A DNA stretch of 40,719 nucleotides from Saccharicrinis aurantiacus (GTDB taxonomy: Bacteria; Bacteroidota; Bacteroidia; Bacteroidales; Marinilabiliaceae): positions 1-40,719 of the forward strand of contig NZ_LYBV02000016.1 in NCBI RefSeq assembly GCF_001660705.2, read 5' to 3'. Position numbers and translations under genes: made by a program. Below, in pieces: positions 7,177 to 15,066 of the stretch. A model generated the notes under the pieces. The model saw only the letters and a list, made by a program, of their open reading frames with translations. It had not been told where the DNA came from and ran no database searches. How positions within the stretch are numbered: position 1 is the first letter of the stretch; each line of letters begins with the position of its first letter.

Positions 7177-8117
7177 TGGAGTACAGACAATTAGGAAAAA
7201 CAGATATGAAGGTATCCGTACTTAGTTACGGAGCTTCAGCTTTGGGAGGCGTATTCAGCGGAACCGACGATAGCGAAGGAATAAGAGCTGTACATGCAAG
7301 TATCGATAACGGAATTAATTATATTGATGTATCTCCATTTTACGGCGATACAAAAGCAGAAACCGTACTGGGCAAGGCCTTAAAATCGGTGCCCCGCGAT
7401 AAGTATTTTTTAACTACCAAAACAGGACGATTTGCCAAAGGCGTATTCGATTTTTCGCCCGAAGCCATCGATAAATCCTTACAGGAGAGTTTAAATCGTT
7501 TGGGAACGGATTATTTGGATGTTTTTCAGTTACACGATATTGAATACCAAAACAGAAAACATCTTTCTACAGTGATAAACGAATCTATCCCGCATTTACA
7601 AAAATTAAAGGAGCAGGGTGTAATTCGTTATTATGGTATCACATCATATCCGATAGATGTATTTAAACAAGTTCAGGTTGAAGCACAGGTAGATACCATG
7701 TTGTGTCACGGGCATTATATGCTTAGCGATACCATGATGCTCGATTTGGTGCCCTATGCACAAAACGATGGAGTAGGTTTAGTAGCAGCATCGCCTTTGG
7801 GTATGGGTTTATTAACCGAGCGCGGTGTAGCCGATTGGCATCCTGCTACCCAAGCAGATAAACAATGTGTTTTAGAAGCCGTAAAGTTTTGTAAAGCTAA
7901 TGGCACCAGTTTAGAGGATCTTGCACTGCAATTTAGTGTGGCAAATCCCTTAATTCCAACAAATCTGGTTACTTCCTCAAAGTCTAATCGAATGATTAAT
8001 AACATCAGAGTAAGTCATGAAAAAATGGATGAAGACTTGGTTGCTGAAGTACAAAAAATATTATTACCCATAATGAATAAGGACTTTGATTTTGCAAAGA
8101 ATTGCGAATTTATGTAG
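7176..8117 (+). CDS. Aldo/keto reductase, L-fucose/L-galactose 1-dehydrogenase type
   Basis: This 313-residue (alpha/beta)8 barrel enzyme carries the AKR catalytic tetrad Asp51, Tyr56, Lys82 and His120. The opening YRQLGKTDMKVS and the run YIDVSPFYGDTKAE are close to plant L-galactose dehydrogenase and bacterial D-threo-aldose/L-fucose dehydrogenases as I remember them. It would oxidise the C1 hydroxyl of the cyclic sugar, giving the 1,5- or 1,4-lactone for the upstream lactonase, with NAD(P)+. L-fucose is 6-deoxy-L-galactose, and enzymes of this group often take both, so sequence alone cannot separate them. Start overlaps the previous stop by one base. Confidence 0.88.
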   Translation: MEYRQLGKTDMKVSVLSYGASALGGVFSGTDDSEGIRAVHASIDNGINYIDVSPFYGDTKAETVLGKALKSVPRDKYFLTTKTGRFAKGVFDFSPEAIDKSLQESLNRLGTDYLDVFQLHDIEYQNRKHLSTVINESIPHLQKLKEQGVIRYYGITSYPIDVFKQVQVEAQVDTMLCHGHYMLSDTMMLDLVPYAQNDGVGLVAASPLGMGLLTERGVADWHPATQADKQCVLEAVKFCKANGTSLEDLALQFSVANPLIPTNLVTSSKSNRMINNIRVSHEKMDEDLVAEVQKILLPIMNKDFDFAKNCEFM

Positions 8118-8145
8118 AGAAAATCAGACAAAAAAAAACTACAAT

Positions 8146-9756
8146 ATGAAATTAAATTTAATTGATTATATCATTATTATAGCCTACATACTAGGGGTTG
8201 TTGGTATTGGTGTTTTTACAGGCTTAAAGAATAAAAAGAAATCGAGCGAAGGCTTTTTTTTAGCTGGTAGAAACCTTAAATGGCCTATGGTTGGTGCGGC
8301 TCTTTTTGCAGCCAATATATCCACCATTCACATGGTAGGTTTGGCTGGTCAGGGATTCTCCGACGGAATGGTTTGGGGTAACTTTGAATGGTCGGCAGCA
8401 CTTTTACTAATTGTATTAGGATTAATATTTGCCCCGTTTTATTTTAAAACAAAAATTTCTACGTTACCTGAATTTCTCGAGCGAAGATATAACCCTCAGG
8501 CACGCTCTGTTTTGGCTTTTATCTCCTTGGTAACAGCCATATTCCTTCACATTGGCGTTAGTTTGTATGCGGGAGGTTTAGTGTTCGAAAACTTTTTTGG
8601 GATAGATAGGTATATGGCCATTACAATAATTGCAGTAATTACCTTTGCTTATGCATTTATCGGCGGACTCGAAGCTGTTGTGATCACAGAAGCCATTCAA
8701 TCGGTGATATTAATTTTAGGGGCTTCTATTATGACTATTTTGGCCATGACTATGCTCCCTGAAGTTGGCGTAACCAATTGGGCCGAATTAAAAGCAGCCG
8801 TTAAACCCGATCAATTATCGATGGTACACACGCATTCATCATCGCCTTTACCTTGGTGGGCATTTTGGTTGGGAATACCTGTTTTGGGTTTAAATTATTG
8901 GTGTGCCGATCAAACCATTGTGCAAAAGGTATTAGGAGCGAAAACTTTAGAAGATGCGCAACGCGGACCTATATTTGCAGGTTTTATAAAAATACTTCCG
9001 GTATTTATTATGGTGGTTCCGGGTATTTTTGCCTACGTATTATTTAAGGATGATATTACTGTTGCCGATCAGGCATTACCTGAACTTATTTTACGCGTTT
9101 TACCTACCGGATTAAAAGGTTTAATGTCGGCTGCATTATTGGCTGCATTAATGAGCACCATTGCATCAGGTTTAAATAGCGCCGGAACAATGGTATCAAT
9201 GGATATTGTAAAAAGAAAATATCCCGATACAAAAGACAAAACCTTATTAAACATCGGACGAATTACCATTTTATGTGTAATTATTGTTGCCATTGCTTGG
9301 TCGCCATTAATTGCTAAGTTCCCGAGTATATTCGAAGCCATTAATGATTTGTTGGCTGTTTTATCTCCGCCAATTTCTGTGGTTTTATTGTTTGGTGTAT
9401 TTTCTCGAAAAGGAACGCCAAAAGCGGGTTTGTATACGCTGATATTTGGTTTTGTTTTGGCCGTTGTTGCCTTCTCGTTAGACTTTGAGATGATTGCCGG
9501 ACAGCGTTACATTAGCGATGTTTGGAAAATCCATTTTATGATGAAAGCATTTTACATGTTTATGATATGTACCGTATTTTATTTTGCGGTAAGTGCTTTT
9601 ACGCCTAAAGCCGATGCTGAAGTATTGGAAAAGCTTACTTTAAAAAATCCTTTATCGTTTATTACAGAGGGTAAAGTAAAATCCTTCTCCGATCCACGTG
9701 TGTTTGCCGGGGTATTAGTGTTTTTCATGATTATACTATATTGGATTTTTAGATAG
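8146..9756 (+). CDS. Sodium/sugar symporter, SSS family (SLC5-like)
   Basis: This protein of about 536 residues has some 13-14 hydrophobic membrane segments and lies in the inner membrane. The start IDYIIIIAYILG, then FFLAGRNLKWPMVGAALFAANIS, is the typical N-terminus of SSS transporters, with the Na+ site region around the first discontinuous helix. GGLEAVVITEAIQS and AALMSTIASGLNSAGTM are also family signatures. I place the start at ATG 8146; the frame is open back to a TTG at 8086, but that region overlaps the reductase gene. Placed after the catabolic enzymes, it probably imports the monosaccharide they degrade, such as L-fucose. There is no other inner-membrane sugar permease in the window. 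Confidence 0.9.
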   Translation: MKLNLIDYIIIIAYILGVVGIGVFTGLKNKKKSSEGFFLAGRNLKWPMVGAALFAANISTIHMVGLAGQGFSDGMVWGNFEWSAALLLIVLGLIFAPFYFKTKISTLPEFLERRYNPQARSVLAFISLVTAIFLHIGVSLYAGGLVFENFFGIDRYMAITIIAVITFAYAFIGGLEAVVITEAIQSVILILGASIMTILAMTMLPEVGVTNWAELKAAVKPDQLSMVHTHSSSPLPWWAFWLGIPVLGLNYWCADQTIVQKVLGAKTLEDAQRGPIFAGFIKILPVFIMVVPGIFAYVLFKDDITVADQALPELILRVLPTGLKGLMSAALLAALMSTIASGLNSAGTMVSMDIVKRKYPDTKDKTLLNIGRITILCVIIVAIAWSPLIAKFPSIFEAINDLLAVLSPPISVVLLFGVFSRKGTPKAGLYTLIFGFVLAVVAFSLDFEMIAGQRYISDVWKIHFMMKAFYMFMICTVFYFAVSAFTPKADAEVLEKLTLKNPLSFITEGKVKSFSDPRVFAGVLVFFMIILYWIFR

Positions 9757-9785
9757 CCAATTGGTATCAACTAAAAACTATAAAA

Positions 9786-10661
9786 ATGCGAATGCGTCAT
9801 GTGAAAATATCAGATAATGCAGAACAATCCTTTCAGTTAACACGAGAGGTTGTTCCGCATTTCTATAATCCTTTGCACTTTCACGATAAGTTAGAACTTA
9901 CCTATATGGTGCAGGGTTATGGTACAGCTTTTATCGGCGATTATATTGGCCAGTTTAAGGCTGGCGATATGTTTTTTATGGGCAGTAGATTGGCCCACGA
10001 TTTTAAAAATGCCCCGGAGTTCTTTAAAGCCGATTCAATCTTAAAGGCCGAGGCCATTGTTTTGCATTTTGATGAAGCATTTTTAGGTGATTCCTTCTTT
10101 AAAATTCCAGAGATGAAAGAGGTGCAACAACTGTTTAAGGATGTAAGAACGGGTTTAAAAATCGAAGGAGAATCCAAGGCTCAGGTAAAGGCAATTTTAG
10201 AACATCTTAATCAGAGTTCGCCAGTAAAGCAAATTACCGATATTCTTAGTTTGCTTGATATATTAGCGCATTCAACCGAAGTAAGTAATTTGTCGGCTAG
10301 CTTGCCATCAAACACATTTAATTATTCCGATGCCGAAAAATTAGACCGTGTGCTTTGTTATGCCATGGATCATTACAAGGAAAAAATTCCTTTGGAAAAA
10401 ATTGCCGAAGTGGCGCACATGACAACCTCGGCTTTCTGTCGTTATTTTAAGCTTCGTACAAAACGTTCGTTTTCTGAGTTTATATTGGAGTTGAGAATTC
10501 AGAATGCATCGAGCCTTTTGCTTAATAGCGATTATACTGTTGAACAGGTAGCTTTAGAATGTGGATTTGAGAGTTCATCCTATTTTTACCGAGTTTTTAA
10601 AAAAGTAAAAAAAGAAACTCCATCATCTTATCAAAAACGAATGCGTTATGGAAAAAAATAA
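9786..10661 (+). CDS. AraC-family regulator of the deoxy-sugar cluster
   Basis: This 291-residue protein has an N-terminal cupin-type sensing domain (HFYNPLHFHDKLEL with metal-type His at about 28-32) and a C-terminal pair of helix-turn-helix motifs (about 195-287), including the AraC signature VALECGFESSSYFYRVFKK. It probably senses the sugar or an intermediate and controls the cluster. It lies 29 bp after the symporter gene in the same direction and overlaps the next gene by 14 bp, so it is part of the operon and would be autoregulated with it. A second in-frame ATG at 9792 is possible. Confidence 0.88.
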   Translation: MRMRHVKISDNAEQSFQLTREVVPHFYNPLHFHDKLELTYMVQGYGTAFIGDYIGQFKAGDMFFMGSRLAHDFKNAPEFFKADSILKAEAIVLHFDEAFLGDSFFKIPEMKEVQQLFKDVRTGLKIEGESKAQVKAILEHLNQSSPVKQITDILSLLDILAHSTEVSNLSASLPSNTFNYSDAEKLDRVLCYAMDHYKEKIPLEKIAEVAHMTTSAFCRYFKLRTKRSFSEFILELRIQNASSLLLNSDYTVEQVALECGFESSSYFYRVFKKVKKETPSSYQKRMRYGKK

Positions 10662-11415
10662 TTCTGTTTTTAATATTAATAACGGCAAGCTATGCCTTGG
10701 CTTACTTATTATTTTGCTGATAAATGCTTGTACTCCGCATCAAGAAGAAACCAAAATGAGGCGTTTTGTATTTGATGCATCTATTAGTACAGCGGATATT
10801 TCAAAGGTAAATGCAGCACTCGAACAAATAGGCACCACTGATATTGTTGATGTAGCTTTCTATAAAAAAGATACCATTCAATTGTTGATGTTCGATATGG
10901 CTTCGCATTATAATTTAAACGAAACACGTTTGTTACTTGCAGAATATGCGCAAAAAAATAATGATATTTCTATTATTAGTGAGCTTATAAATTCAACGGA
11001 GCCATTAAATCGTATTTATAAGTTTGAGCAAAAAGACGCTTATACACCTCAGCAAGGGCAGTTAATTCCTATGCCTAAAAAACAGCAGAGCCGATTTGTA
11101 TTGACACTCGAAATTGTTAATGATAAGGCTTTGGCCGAGGATTATGTTGAAGTACATGGCTTGGGGAAAGCATGGCCCGAGATTACCCAAAATATGAAAA
11201 CCGTTGGCATTCACGAAATGGAAATCTATTTAATTGGTTACCGCGCCTTTTTAATAATGGATACAAAACCTGATTTTGATTGGGATGTGGATGGCGAAAA
11301 ATGGGGGACTTTACCACGCGAAAAAGAATGGCAAGCTTATGTGGCCAAATTTCAGAAAACTAACCCCGAAAGTAAGGCTGCTGAAAAATGGGAAACCATG
11401 AGTTTGTTAGAATAG
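10648..11415 (+). CDS. Lipidated two-domain L-fucose/L-rhamnose mutarotase-like protein
   Basis: This 255-residue protein starts inside the AraC gene. It has a lipoprotein signal (LLIILLINAC, Cys28), so it should be membrane-anchored outside the cytoplasm. Residues 148-235 match the RhaM/COG3254 mutarotase family, with a candidate catalytic His170 (EVHGLGKAWPEI) and the IYLIGYRAFLIMD strand. Residues 37-85 look like a second, reduced copy of the same ferredoxin-like fold (RRFVFDASIS ... IQLLMFDMA) without the His segment. Cytosolic RhaM is about 104 residues, so both the lipid anchor and the extra domain are unusual. It probably interconverts sugar anomers before uptake or oxidation. Terminator at 11432. 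Confidence 0.8.
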   Translation: MEKNNSVFNINNGKLCLGLLIILLINACTPHQEETKMRRFVFDASISTADISKVNAALEQIGTTDIVDVAFYKKDTIQLLMFDMASHYNLNETRLLLAEYAQKNNDISIISELINSTEPLNRIYKFEQKDAYTPQQGQLIPMPKKQQSRFVLTLEIVNDKALAEDYVEVHGLGKAWPEITQNMKTVGIHEMEIYLIGYRAFLIMDTKPDFDWDVDGEKWGTLPREKEWQAYVAKFQKTNPESKAAEKWETMSLLE

Positions 11416-11431
11416 CAAAGAGAAATAGATT

Positions 11432-11458
11432 AGGGAATCCGAAAATGGATTCCCTTTT
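11432..11458 (+). terminator. Intrinsic terminator of the deoxy-sugar operon
   Basis: GGGAATCC (11433-11440) and GGATTCCC (11447-11454) form a perfect 8-bp stem with a 6-nt loop, followed by TTTT. It lies 17 bp after the mutarotase stop. Confidence 0.88.
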
Positions 11459-11516
11459 ATCATTATAAATGTGAATCAAGGGTTGAAAAGCTTTTATTTA
11501 GAGCGCCTCGTTTTAT

Positions 11517-11693
11517 TGGCCTCATTTTTAAATAGCTTTTGTTTGTGTTAAAACTTTAGTAAGACTGGGAAGCAGAGAGCTTTGCTCGAAGATCACCCAG
11601 CCGCACTTAACTTTTAGCATAATAAAAAGGCTATTTAAAAAGCAGCCTTGATTTTCTTTGCTTACTTTCTTTGATCAAGCAAAGAAAAGTAAG
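11517..11693. repeat. Structured intergenic inverted-repeat region
   Basis: Between two converging genes, TTTTTAAATAGC at about 11525-11536 is answered by GCTATTTAAAAAGC at 11630-11643, enclosing about 100 bp with an inner CTGGG/CCCAG pair. Directly beyond, CTTACTTTCTTTG and CAAAGAAAAGTAAG (11661-11693) form a long hairpin. No gene is visible. It looks like a spacer repeat of the kind scattered through Bacteroidota genomes, but that is from memory. Confidence 0.45.
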
Positions 11694-11701
11694 TCAGGGT
11701 A

Positions 11702-11720
11702 TAAGGGATGAAATCCCTTA
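11702..11720 (-). terminator. Hairpin after manA, probable terminator
   Basis: TAAGGGAT and ATCCCTTA form a perfect 8-bp stem with a 3-nt loop, 34 bp downstream of the manA stop on the minus strand. There is no clear T run, so termination is only likely. Confidence 0.5.
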
Positions 11721-11753
11721 GTGTTTACTATTATGCTAAACTTTTGATTCGTA

Positions 11754-12725
11754 TTATAAGTAAACCTCTAATAGTTTAGCCGAATTTTCTGTTTGAATTG
11801 TAATGTTCTTTTCTGAAGCCGGTATTAATACCGTTTCCATTTCGTTAACAGAAGTAGTTGTACCATTGCACTCAATGTTACATGCACCTCCTACATTCAT
11901 CAATATCACAAAAGAATCAATAGCGCTGTAATCCTTTTCTATTTTTTCTTTTACTTCAATGATATTTGTAGTGAAATATTCGCAAGTTGCTAAGTTAACC
12001 GACTCGTTTGCTTTAATTGAATAATCAACTTTACCAGAATCATCATCAGAAAAATCCATCGCATTCATAGCCAATTCATGGTGTAATTCGCGTGGGTTTC
12101 CGAACTTATCGCGTCTGTCAAAATCGTAAATACGATAAGTAATATCTGAAGTTTGTTGAATTTCAGCAATTAAGTTACCACTGCCAATCGAATGTACTTT
12201 ACCTGCAGGAATAAAGAATGTATCGCCCTCTTCTGTTTTGTGTGGGCTCATTAAATCCATTATTTTATTCTCGTTGTGCATTTGCTCAAACTCGGGAGCT
12301 GTAGTCTTTTTAGAGAAACCAGAATTTAAAGCAGCGCCTTCTTCTGATTCAACAACATACCACATCTCTGTTTTACCAAACGAGTTGTGCACCTCTGCAG
12401 CCAAAGCATCGTTAGGGTGTACCTGTATTGATAAATCATCGTTCGCATCAATATACTTAAGCAATAAAGGAAATTTAGTGCCGAATTTTTCATACACTTT
12501 ATCGCCAATAAGCGCACCTTTATGCTCCTCAATTAAATCAGCAAGAGCTTTCCCTTTTAATGCGCCTTCGCTCACTACCGACATATCATTTTTTAAACCT
12601 GATATGGCAAAGTTTTCTCCTACAGTAGCATCATCAGCCACATCAATATTAAGTTTTGCTGGAATCTTTTTTCCTCCCCATAACATTTCTTTAAGTATGG
12701 GATTAAATTTTAATGGATATAACAT
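11754..12725 (-). CDS. manA: Mannose-6-phosphate isomerase, class I
   Basis: This 323-residue cytoplasmic cupin metalloenzyme interconverts mannose 6-phosphate and fructose 6-phosphate. The zinc site is visible as Gln101 and His103 (QVHPND), Glu120 (GKTEMWYV) and a later His (GKVHSIG, about 178). The N-terminal MLYPLKFNPILKEMLWGG is typical of the short form found in Firmicutes and Bacteroidota. It follows the ROK kinase gene by 33 bp on the same strand, so kinase and isomerase form a two-step route from mannose to fructose 6-phosphate. This matches the beta-mannan enzymes encoded on the other side of the LacI regulator. Confidence 0.93.
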   Translation of the reverse strand: MLYPLKFNPILKEMLWGGKKIPAKLNIDVADDATVGENFAISGLKNDMSVVSEGALKGKALADLIEEHKGALIGDKVYEKFGTKFPLLLKYIDANDDLSIQVHPNDALAAEVHNSFGKTEMWYVVESEEGAALNSGFSKKTTAPEFEQMHNENKIMDLMSPHKTEEGDTFFIPAGKVHSIGSGNLIAEIQQTSDITYRIYDFDRRDKFGNPRELHHELAMNAMDFSDDDSGKVDYSIKANESVNLATCEYFTTNIIEVKEKIEKDYSAIDSFVILMNVGGACNIECNGTTTSVNEMETVLIPASEKNITIQTENSAKLLEVYL

Positions 12726-12758
12726 AGTGTTTTTATTATCGTTTCGTTTTGTGAATTT

Positions 12759-13832
12759 CTATTTGTCTAACTCCTTTAAAGCATAAGCATATGCACCTAA
12801 CGAAATTGCTGTACTTGCATCGAGTTTACTTGTTGCAATAGCTATTTTTTGTTCTGCATCGTAGTTTACTGTTTTATCAGAGAAAGGCACTTTTATTTGT
12901 TTGCCATTCGACTGTGTAAAAGCTTTAGCCTCCGCTTCATCATCTAGGCAATATACTTTGTGTACCAAGCGGTCTTGGCCGCAATTAAACTTTCCCTTAA
13001 GCACATTCATTACTTCGGGCATGTATAAACTGCTGGCTCCTGTTAATCCACCGCCAATAACCACTAAACCATCAAATAGATTAATTAGGTTGGCGATAGA
13101 GTCTCCAAGGTGCTTACCAAATAACTTAAAAGCATTTAGAGCAGCTTCTTTATTACCATCCTTTTTCTCTGTAGCGATATCGTAAATATCTTTTGGCATT
13201 AAAGTAGAATCCGGCGTTTCAATAGCATCATTATATGTATTAATAATCGCACGAGTACTTACACCTTCTTCTGCATTGTTATCAGGACTTATTGAATTAG
13301 AGATCAACCATACCTCAGCAGCAATACAATTATCACCAGTAATAAGCGTGTTGTTATGTACTAAGCCAGCGCCAAAACCAGTACCCAAGGTTATGCCTAT
13401 AAGGTTTTTATACTGTTTCTCAGATTGTATGTTAACATCAATTAATAAACCTCCAAGAGCTTCACCGTAAGTGTATAAGTCTCCATCGTTTTGAATAAAT
13501 ACAGGAATGTTAAAGTGATTATTCAACATATCACCCAAAGCAATACCTCCTCTAAATGCAGGTAGATTACCTAGGTCACCAATAATACCATTGCTATAAT
13601 CAGCTGGCCCTGGAAATGCAAAACTTATTGCAATTGGATCTTCGGATAATTGCGATTTGATATGCTCAAAACCATCAATCATGGTTTGCAGGCACTTTTC
13701 TAAATTATCACCATACGACGGTGTTCCGTGAGGTTTAAGTACAGCCTTTCCACCTTTAATTGCATTAAACACAAAATTAGTTCCACCAGCATCTAAGGTT
13801 AGTACTAATCTTTCGTCTGAAAATATATTCAT
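12759..13832 (-). CDS. ROK-family sugar kinase, probable mannokinase
   Basis: This 357-residue protein shows the ROK/ASKHA fold: the ATP phosphate loop LTLDAGGTNF (11-20), the sugar site and catalytic base in QNDGDLYTYGEA (Asp116) and GITLGTGFGAG (146-156). The CxCGxxGCxE zinc-binding motif that marks most ROK proteins is absent; the place is occupied by GDNCIAAEVW (167-175). It probably phosphorylates mannose (or fructose/glucose) with ATP. It lies between the LacI regulator and manA, and a LacI-type operator sits 22 bp before its start codon. Kinase function is well supported; mannose as substrate rests on the neighbours. Confidence 0.8.
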   Translation of the reverse strand: MNIFSDERLVLTLDAGGTNFVFNAIKGGKAVLKPHGTPSYGDNLEKCLQTMIDGFEHIKSQLSEDPIAISFAFPGPADYSNGIIGDLGNLPAFRGGIALGDMLNNHFNIPVFIQNDGDLYTYGEALGGLLIDVNIQSEKQYKNLIGITLGTGFGAGLVHNNTLITGDNCIAAEVWLISNSISPDNNAEEGVSTRAIINTYNDAIETPDSTLMPKDIYDIATEKKDGNKEAALNAFKLFGKHLGDSIANLINLFDGLVVIGGGLTGASSLYMPEVMNVLKGKFNCGQDRLVHKVYCLDDEAEAKAFTQSNGKQIKVPFSDKTVNYDAEQKIAIATSKLDASTAISLGAYAYALKELDK

Positions 13833-13853
13833 AGTATCATTTATTTTATTTAG

Positions 13854-13878
13854 TAAATCGGTTTAGTAAACCGATAAA
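13854..13878. promoter_or_regulatory. LacI-type operator upstream of the ROK kinase and manA
   Basis: The perfect 19-bp palindrome ATCGGTTTAGTAAACCGAT (13857-13875) lies in the 53-bp gap between the lacI-type gene and the kinase gene. It contains TAAATCGGTTTA (13854-13865), the same 12-mer found next to the regulator's own start. Its position 22 bp before the kinase start suits repression. Confidence 0.75.
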
Positions 13879-13885
13879 AAATATA

Positions 13886-14884
13886 TTATCTATTTATAAT
13901 CTTTGTTTTTAATTGAATGCCTTCCTTACCAATAGTATCCTCTATTTGCTTGCAAAGCATGAAAACTGACTGGTTGGCAATTTCTTCGCTGGGTTGAATA
14001 ACAGAGCTTACTTTGGGTAAAGAGTAATCAAAAAGGTCAAGATTATCGAAACAGGCAAATGATAGTTGATCCTTATATGGAGTAAAGCTTGTATTTACAC
14101 ACCATAATGCCTCAGATGCCAATACATTATTTACAAATAAGATAGCTGTAGGACAATCTTCGGTATTCATTATGCTTGAAAAAGCATTTACTATTTCTTC
14201 TTTTTTGTTTTTAAAATCAATTTCAAAATGAATCTTACTGTCATATGTAATTCCATTTTTTTCTAATGCTGCTTTGTAGCCTCTAGTGCGGTCAGAAATA
14301 TTTGGCAAATAGGATGTTGTTGAAAAGAAAGCGATTCTGCTATGTCCTTTATTGATGAGTGTTTCAGTAAGTTGCATTGCAGCTTCTTCGTTATTAATAT
14401 CAACAAAGGATTGAGATGAATCTTTAAAAACTCGATCAAATAAAACGGTTGGTAAATTTTTATTTAGTGTAATATTTAAGGTACTTAAGTTTGGAGCACT
14501 GCTAGCTAATATAATACCATCTACCTGTCGTGCTTTAAACTGATCAATAATCTTCTTTTCTTTTTTTAAATCTTCATTTGTACTAGCAACCATTACCGAA
14601 TAGCCTTTATCTTCGGCAAACTGTTCAATGTGCCGCGCTATTTTTCCGTAAAAAGGGTTTGAAATATCCGGAACAATAAATCCAATTGTAAATGATTTAC
14701 CAATACTTAAACTTCGTGCAATGTGGTTTGCTTGGTATTGGTTTTCTTTGGCTATGGCAGTAATTTTATCTTGAGTTGCCTTACTAATATTTTTTTCATC
14801 TCCTCGTCCGTTTAAAACGAATGAGACAGCAGTTTTTGAAACTTCTGCTAGTTCAGCTATTTTTTTTATTGATATTTTTGCCAT
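13886..14884 (-). CDS. LacI-family transcriptional regulator of mannose metabolism
   Basis: This 332-residue protein has an N-terminal LacI helix-turn-helix (ISIKKIAELAEVSKTAVSFV, residues 3-22), a hinge, and a periplasmic-binding-protein-like effector domain (starting FTIGFIVPDISNPFYGKI, about 66). It probably represses the kinase-manA pair and itself, and perhaps the divergent beta-mannosidase. Two copies of the 12-mer TAAATCGGTTTA support this, one upstream of the kinase gene and one 7 bp upstream of its own start. The effector is unknown; mannose, mannose 6-phosphate or a manno-oligosaccharide would fit. The gene order on this strand is regulator, kinase, isomerase. Confidence 0.9.
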   Translation of the reverse strand: MAKISIKKIAELAEVSKTAVSFVLNGRGDEKNISKATQDKITAIAKENQYQANHIARSLSIGKSFTIGFIVPDISNPFYGKIARHIEQFAEDKGYSVMVASTNEDLKKEKKIIDQFKARQVDGIILASSAPNLSTLNITLNKNLPTVLFDRVFKDSSQSFVDINNEEAAMQLTETLINKGHSRIAFFSTTSYLPNISDRTRGYKAALEKNGITYDSKIHFEIDFKNKKEEIVNAFSSIMNTEDCPTAILFVNNVLASEALWCVNTSFTPYKDQLSFACFDNLDLFDYSLPKVSSVIQPSEEIANQSVFMLCKQIEDTIGKEGIQLKTKIINR

Positions 14885-14890
14885 CTATAC

Positions 14891-14911
14891 TAAATCGGTT
14901 TAGCAAAAGTA
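14891..14911 (-). promoter_or_regulatory. LacI-type operator and -7 box of the lacI-type gene
   Basis: TAAATCGGTTTA (14891-14902) is the same near-palindromic 12-mer as at 13854. CAAAAGTA at 14904-14911 reads TACTTTTG on the minus strand, a match to the Bacteroidota -7 consensus TAnnTTTG. The operator would thus cover the transcription start, which indicates autorepression. Confidence 0.7.
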
Positions 14912-15019
14912 TATTTTTCTTCTTTATAAAAAAATAATCTAACATTATTTATGGTGTATTTTGTTGAAATAGTATCATATATGGTTAGATTTTCATTTAA
15001 ATGAAATGGAGCTGAGGTT

Positions 15020-15027
15020 TATATTTG
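15020..15027 (+). promoter_or_regulatory. -7 promoter box of the beta-mannosidase gene
   Basis: TATATTTG matches TAnnTTTG. It lies 40 bp before the ATG at 15067, and TTTA 20 bp upstream is a weak -33 match. It overlaps a TTG that could be taken as the start codon, so that start is unlikely. Confidence 0.55.
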
Positions 15028-15066
15028 TTAATGATGAAACTACAAATAACCACAAAAATAAATCGT

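Noticed and set aside
12238-12786. 182-codon plus-strand frame opposite manA
   Set aside because: It is the antisense shadow of manA, which has all family motifs on the other strand.
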